Assembly: GCF_001750105.1 (NCBI RefSeq)
Contig: NZ_CP014143.1
Location: forward strand, 1,364,001-1,428,000
Length of the DNA: 64,000 nt
Direction of reading: 5' to 3'
From: Microbulbifer aggregans
Lineage (GTDB): Bacteria; Pseudomonadota; Gammaproteobacteria; Pseudomonadales; Cellvibrionaceae
Shown: piece after piece, positions 63,581 through 64,000 of the stretch
Layout: the number at the start of each line of letters is the position of its first letter
Numbering within the stretch: the first letter of the stretch is position 1
Made by a program: the position numbers and the translations under genes
Notes under the pieces: model-generated
What the model saw: only the letters and a program-made list of their open reading frames with translations
Told to the model about the DNA's origin: nothing
The model's database searches: none

Positions 63581-64000
63581 TCAGATGGCCACCTTCTCGA
63601 CGACCAGGCTGCCGATGGAGTAACCGGCGCCGAAAGAGCAGATCACGCCGCGGTCACCGGCGGCCAGATCATCGCTGTAGAGGTTGAACGCAATCACTGA
63701 GCCAGCACAGCCCGTGTTCGCGTAGCGATCCAGCACGATCGGGGCCCGCTCGCTGGAGGCATCGTCGCCCATCAGCTTTTTGGCGATCAGGTTGTTCATA
63801 TTGATATTGGCCTGGTGCAGCCAATAGCGGTTCACCTCGGCCGGCTCGGTGCCGACAGCCCGTACGTGCTCTTCGATATGGGCGGCCGCCATCGGGCAGA
63901 CCTCCTTGAACACTTTGCGGCCGTTCTGGCGGAAAAGCTTGCCGGCGCCAAAGGGATCGACGTCCGCGGCGCGGGCGGTGTAACCGAAGTTGGAGCGAAT
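63581..64000 (-). CDS. 3-oxoacyl-ACP synthase III-like protein, C-terminal part (runs off the window)
   Basis: About 139 residues of a FabH-fold condensing enzyme. The catalytic His is in WLHQANINMNNLI and the Asn in LDRYANTGCAGSV; the end ICSFGAGYSIGSLVVEKV is the usual C-terminal strand. The active-site Cys is upstream of the window. FGYTARAADVDPFGAGKLF before the His suggests a BioH/OleA-related or secondary KAS III rather than the housekeeping FabH; this cannot be settled with the visible part. Reading frame continues open to 64000. Confidence 0.88.
   Translation of the reverse strand: MRSNFGYTARAADVDPFGAGKLFRQNGRKVFKEVCPMAAAHIEEHVRAVGTEPAEVNRYWLHQANINMNNLIAKKLMGDDASSERAPIVLDRYANTGCAGSVIAFNLYSDDLAAGDRGVICSFGAGYSIGSLVVEKVAI

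Noticed and set aside
1..64000. CRISPR arrays, insertion sequences, integrases, phage genes
   Set aside because: I saw no regularly spaced direct repeats, no transposase or integrase motifs and no terminal inverted repeats typical of mobile elements.

Overview
The window is chromosomal DNA of a gammaproteobacterium. The evidence is the block rnr-rlmB-rpsF-rpsR-(membrane gene)-rplI-dnaB, the efp/epmA/epmB trio, a FimX-type protein, a liuRABCDE cluster and serB next to an SMP-like gene, all arranged as in the Pseudomonas/Cellvibrionales branch. The coding style is GC-rich, and the carboxyspermidine-type polyamine genes suggest a marine Cellvibrionales-like organism such as Microbulbifer relatives. 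That placement is inference. I found no insertion sequence, prophage, CRISPR array or origin; the only accessory-looking parts are the first 8.3 kb and a few solitary genes. Layout: (1) 1-2572 holds a truncated aspartoacylase/succinylglutamate desuccinylase-like gene, divergent from a tightly coupled trio: an amidoligase, a class I glutamine amidotransferase-like hydrolase and a YqaA/DedA-like membrane protein. This is the best candidate here for a poorly described system. (2) 3012-8322 is a compact chaperone-usher pilus operon of the spore-coat-U type with two consecutive chaperones. (3) 8584-11247 is ppc, followed by two tRNA-Leu(CAG) genes in a tandem duplication of about 168 bp that also duplicates promoter and terminator. 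(4) 11948-20104 carries rnr, rlmB, a 2OG-Fe(II) oxygenase, the S6/S18/L9 ribosomal operon and dnaB. (5) 20214-27421, minus strand, is a complete arginine-to-spermidine operon (speA, carboxyspermidine dehydrogenase, nspC, speB) bracketed by two related histidine-rich secreted proteins. (6) 27720-36400 is a mixed stretch: panC, a cupin, acs, small membrane proteins, two acetyltransferases, a VOC protein, srkA and cysE. (7) 36420-39185 holds elongation factor P and both of its lysylation enzymes. (8) 39308-43233 is a PilZ-like gene followed by fimX, a c-di-GMP effector pair likely tied to type IV pili. (9) 43404-52355 has an M1 aminopeptidase lipoprotein, an RND efflux pair, a tiny lipoprotein, serB and an SMP-like protein. 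(10) 52454-59592 is the leucine/isovalerate catabolic cluster liuRABCDE with a perfect palindromic operator. (11) 59693-64000 contains a DUF945 protein, a small membrane protein, an orphan membrane protein with a histidine-kinase-like dimerisation helix and an HPt-like domain lacking its histidine, alaE, and the C-terminal part of a ketoacyl-ACP synthase III. Working together: ppc, acs and the liu cluster feed and drain acetyl-CoA and the TCA cycle, the liu products being acetoacetate and acetyl-CoA. EF-P with its modifiers, rlmB, rnr and the ribosomal proteins form a translation/RNA block. The speA-speB operon supplies spermidine without decarboxylated AdoMet, and needs aspartate semialdehyde. 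Coordinates of genes with several in-frame starts were chosen by ribosome-binding site, start/stop overlap with the upstream gene, and the usual N-terminus of the family.
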